Below are positions 62,880-64,000 of a stretch of 64,000 nucleotides of DNA, one piece after another. The notes below the pieces were generated by a model that saw nothing but the letters and a program-made list of their open reading frames with translations, was not told where the DNA came from and ran no database searches. Origin of the DNA: Nitrospiraceae bacterium (lineage in GTDB: Bacteria; Nitrospirota; Nitrospiria; Nitrospirales; Nitrospiraceae); the NCBI GenBank assembly GCA_919902505.1, contig CAKKRE010000010.1, positions 43,348 to 107,347 on the forward strand, given 5' to 3'. Every line of letters starts with the position of its first letter. The stretch's first letter is position 1. The translations under genes were made by a program, and so were the position numbers.

Positions 62880-62955
62880 TGGTGCGCCCGACAGGACTTG
62901 AACCTGTAGCCTTCTGATCCGTAGTCAGATGCTCTATCCATTGAGCTACGGGCGC
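62880..62955 (-). tRNA. tRNA-Arg (anticodon ACG)
   Basis: 76 nt with encoded CCA. Acceptor GCGCCCG pairs with CGGGCGC. D arm TAGCTCAATGGATAGAGC, anticodon loop CTACGGA (ACG), T arm CAGGTTCAAGTCCTG. A34 should be deaminated to inosine by TadA, whose gene is at 40,261-40,749. The IS1380 remnant ends just downstream of it. Confidence 0.95.
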
Positions 62956-63071
62956 GTATTCTATTTTTTAAGCCCGCTCGAAGAGGTGTCCCTTCGGAGC
63001 GGGCTCAAAGGAGCAGCGCCCGTTATACAGGCTTGAGGGAAGGACGGTCAAGTCTATCCGGCATACATATT

Positions 63072-64000
63072 TCAGAAGAGGCTTCTGCTGATTTCTCCGG
63101 AAGGGAAACTTTCGTTGCCGCTTGTGTCGTAGGCCGTCACGGAGAACCAATAGGTCGATCCCAGCGGCAATGTCAGGCGTGTCGAAGTGACGTTGCCGAC
63201 ATCGAACGACTGAGAACGAACGCCGGAGGCTGTGCCGACATAGATCCGATAGCCTCTGAGGTCTGCCTCACTGTTTGCGGTCCAGGTGACCGTCACCGTT
63301 CCGGTTGCCGTGCCAGAGGGCGGGGGTGGCGGCGTCGTCGTGCTTCCGGTCGGCGAAGGCGGTGGCGGCGGGGGAGTCGTGCCGCTCGCGAGGACGGAGA
63401 GCGCCACCGGAATCCGCAAGGTTTGTGACCCGTTGGGGCCGCTCTCGACGATATAGACGACACCTGAGTAAGTTCCCACGTTCATCGAGGCTGTGTTCAC
63501 CGAGACCGTGATGGGATCGATCTCGGTCGTGATGGTCTGGGTGCTGCCATAGGGTGGATTGAGGCCGGTCCACGACTGGCCCGCACTGATGTTATACGTG
63601 CTTTGTTGCGTGCTGGACTTCTGCAGGTTGAAGATGCCGGACGCAGTGCTCCCCTTCGCGGCCGTGAGCGAGAGGGCCGATGGGAACGCTTTGAGCAACG
63701 GCGACAATGAGCCGGTCGGCGGTGGCGGAGGCGGCGTCGTGCTTGAAGGGGGCGGCGGGGGTGGCGTGGTCGATGGCGGTGGCGGAGGCGGCGTCGTGCT
63801 TGAAGGGGGCGGCGGGGGTGGCGGCGGTGTGGTCCCAGTTGCTGTGACGTTGAGTGCGACCGGAATCCGCAGAGTTTGCGATCCATTGGGGCCGCTCTCG
63901 ACGATATAGACGACACCCGAGTAAGTTCCCACGTTCATCGCGGCCGTGTTCACCGAGACCGTGATGGGATCGATCTCGGTCGTGATGGTCTGGGTGCTGC
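63072..64000 (-). CDS. Exported-type repeat protein, BACON-like and fibronectin III domains (5' partial)
   Basis: The frame is open to the right window edge, so only the last about 309 residues are seen. Order: part of a BACON-like all-beta domain (ITVSVNTAAMNVGTYSGVVY, ending LRIPVALNV), a Pro/Thr/Ser linker with runs of six to eight prolines, a full second BACON-like domain (FNLQKSSTQQSTYNIS; GTYSGVVYIVESGPNG), a second proline linker, and a C-terminal fibronectin type III domain (LRGYRIYVGTASGVRSQSFD; TYWFSVTAYDTSGNESFPSG). Likely a secreted or cell-surface adhesive or carbohydrate-binding protein. Confidence 0.8.
   Translation of the reverse strand, partial: STQTITTEIDPITVSVNTAAMNVGTYSGVVYIVESGPNGSQTLRIPVALNVTATGTTPPPPPPPPSSTTPPPPPPSTTPPPPPPSSTTPPPPPPTGSLSPLLKAFPSALSLTAAKGSTASGIFNLQKSSTQQSTYNISAGQSWTGLNPPYGSTQTITTEIDPITVSVNTASMNVGTYSGVVYIVESGPNGSQTLRIPVALSVLASGTTPPPPPPSPTGSTTTPPPPPSGTATGTVTVTWTANSEADLRGYRIYVGTASGVRSQSFDVGNVTSTRLTLPLGSTYWFSVTAYDTSGNESFPSGEISRSLF

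Noticed and set aside
63700..63840. CRISPR-like or tandem repeat array
   Set aside because: The repeats are codons of Pro/Thr/Ser linkers in frame with the protein. There are no spacer-repeat units. No CRISPR array was seen elsewhere in the window.

Overview
The window is about 64 kb of GC-rich bacterial chromosome. The gene families and organisation look like Nitrospira (Nitrospirota). That is inference: the window has no rRNA or other decisive marker. Codon use is GC-rich throughout, except in the distal cargo genes of an integrated island (about 26.6-27.9 kb).

Layout: (1) 1-10.9 kb is housekeeping. It has a 5'-truncated exported Ycf48-like repeat protein, then two leftward operons: grpE-dnaK-dnaJ-rsmE, and valS-nadC-birA-coaX. 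(2) 10.9-19.3 kb holds repeat elements, a 39-residue very basic protein, a response regulator, a HAD hydrolase, a sirtuin, a ketopantoate reductase carrying an extra C-terminal domain, a MATE exporter, a RecB/RNase-H-like nuclease and tRNA-Ser(CGA). (3) 19,249-28,050 is an 8.76 kb integrative element in tRNA-Ser. It is bounded by exact 44-bp direct repeats and carries a tyrosine integrase, a CGNR zinc-finger protein, a promoter/operator region, two AlpA-like HTH proteins, a Toprim/AAA primase-helicase with an internal inverted repeat that may be a replication origin, and small unknown cargo genes. It has no recognisable capsid or terminase gene. (4) 28.3-40.3 kb is a compact lipopeptide locus: a 3,120-residue FAAL-ACP-C-A-PCP-C-A-PCP-TE synthetase, a cyclic-peptide-type ABC exporter and an Sfp-type phosphopantetheinyl transferase. 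The thioesterase nucleophile is Cys rather than Ser. The predicted product is a fatty acyl dipeptide with glycine as the second residue. (5) 40.3-54.7 kb holds tadA, an ECF sigma/anti-sigma pair, a glycosyltransferase-like protein, TPR and small conserved proteins, a thioredoxin-fold protein, an HDOD protein, a secreted-protein gene broken by an in-frame TAG, a VIT1/CCC1-like transporter, a SagB-type oxidoreductase, a lipoprotein and a VanZ-like protein. (6) 54.7-61.7 kb is a leftward heavy-metal efflux operon: His-rich exported protein, TolC-type channel, lipoprotein adaptor, CusA/CzcA pump, with a CheY-like protein downstream. (7) 61.9-64 kb has a decayed IS1380-type transposase, tRNA-Arg(ACG) and the 3' part of a BACON-like/fibronectin repeat protein running off the window.

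Two families of short inverted-repeat elements are scattered between genes. One has TAGCCCGSATTATTCATGA ends. The same end sequence also lies beside the IS1380 remnant, so these elements may be MITEs mobilised by that transposase. The other has (GC)AGGATGCTGAAAAAG...TTTTTGAGCATCCTGC ends and abuts two start codons. The biosynthetic locus and the tRNA-Ser island are the strongest candidates for undescribed systems.
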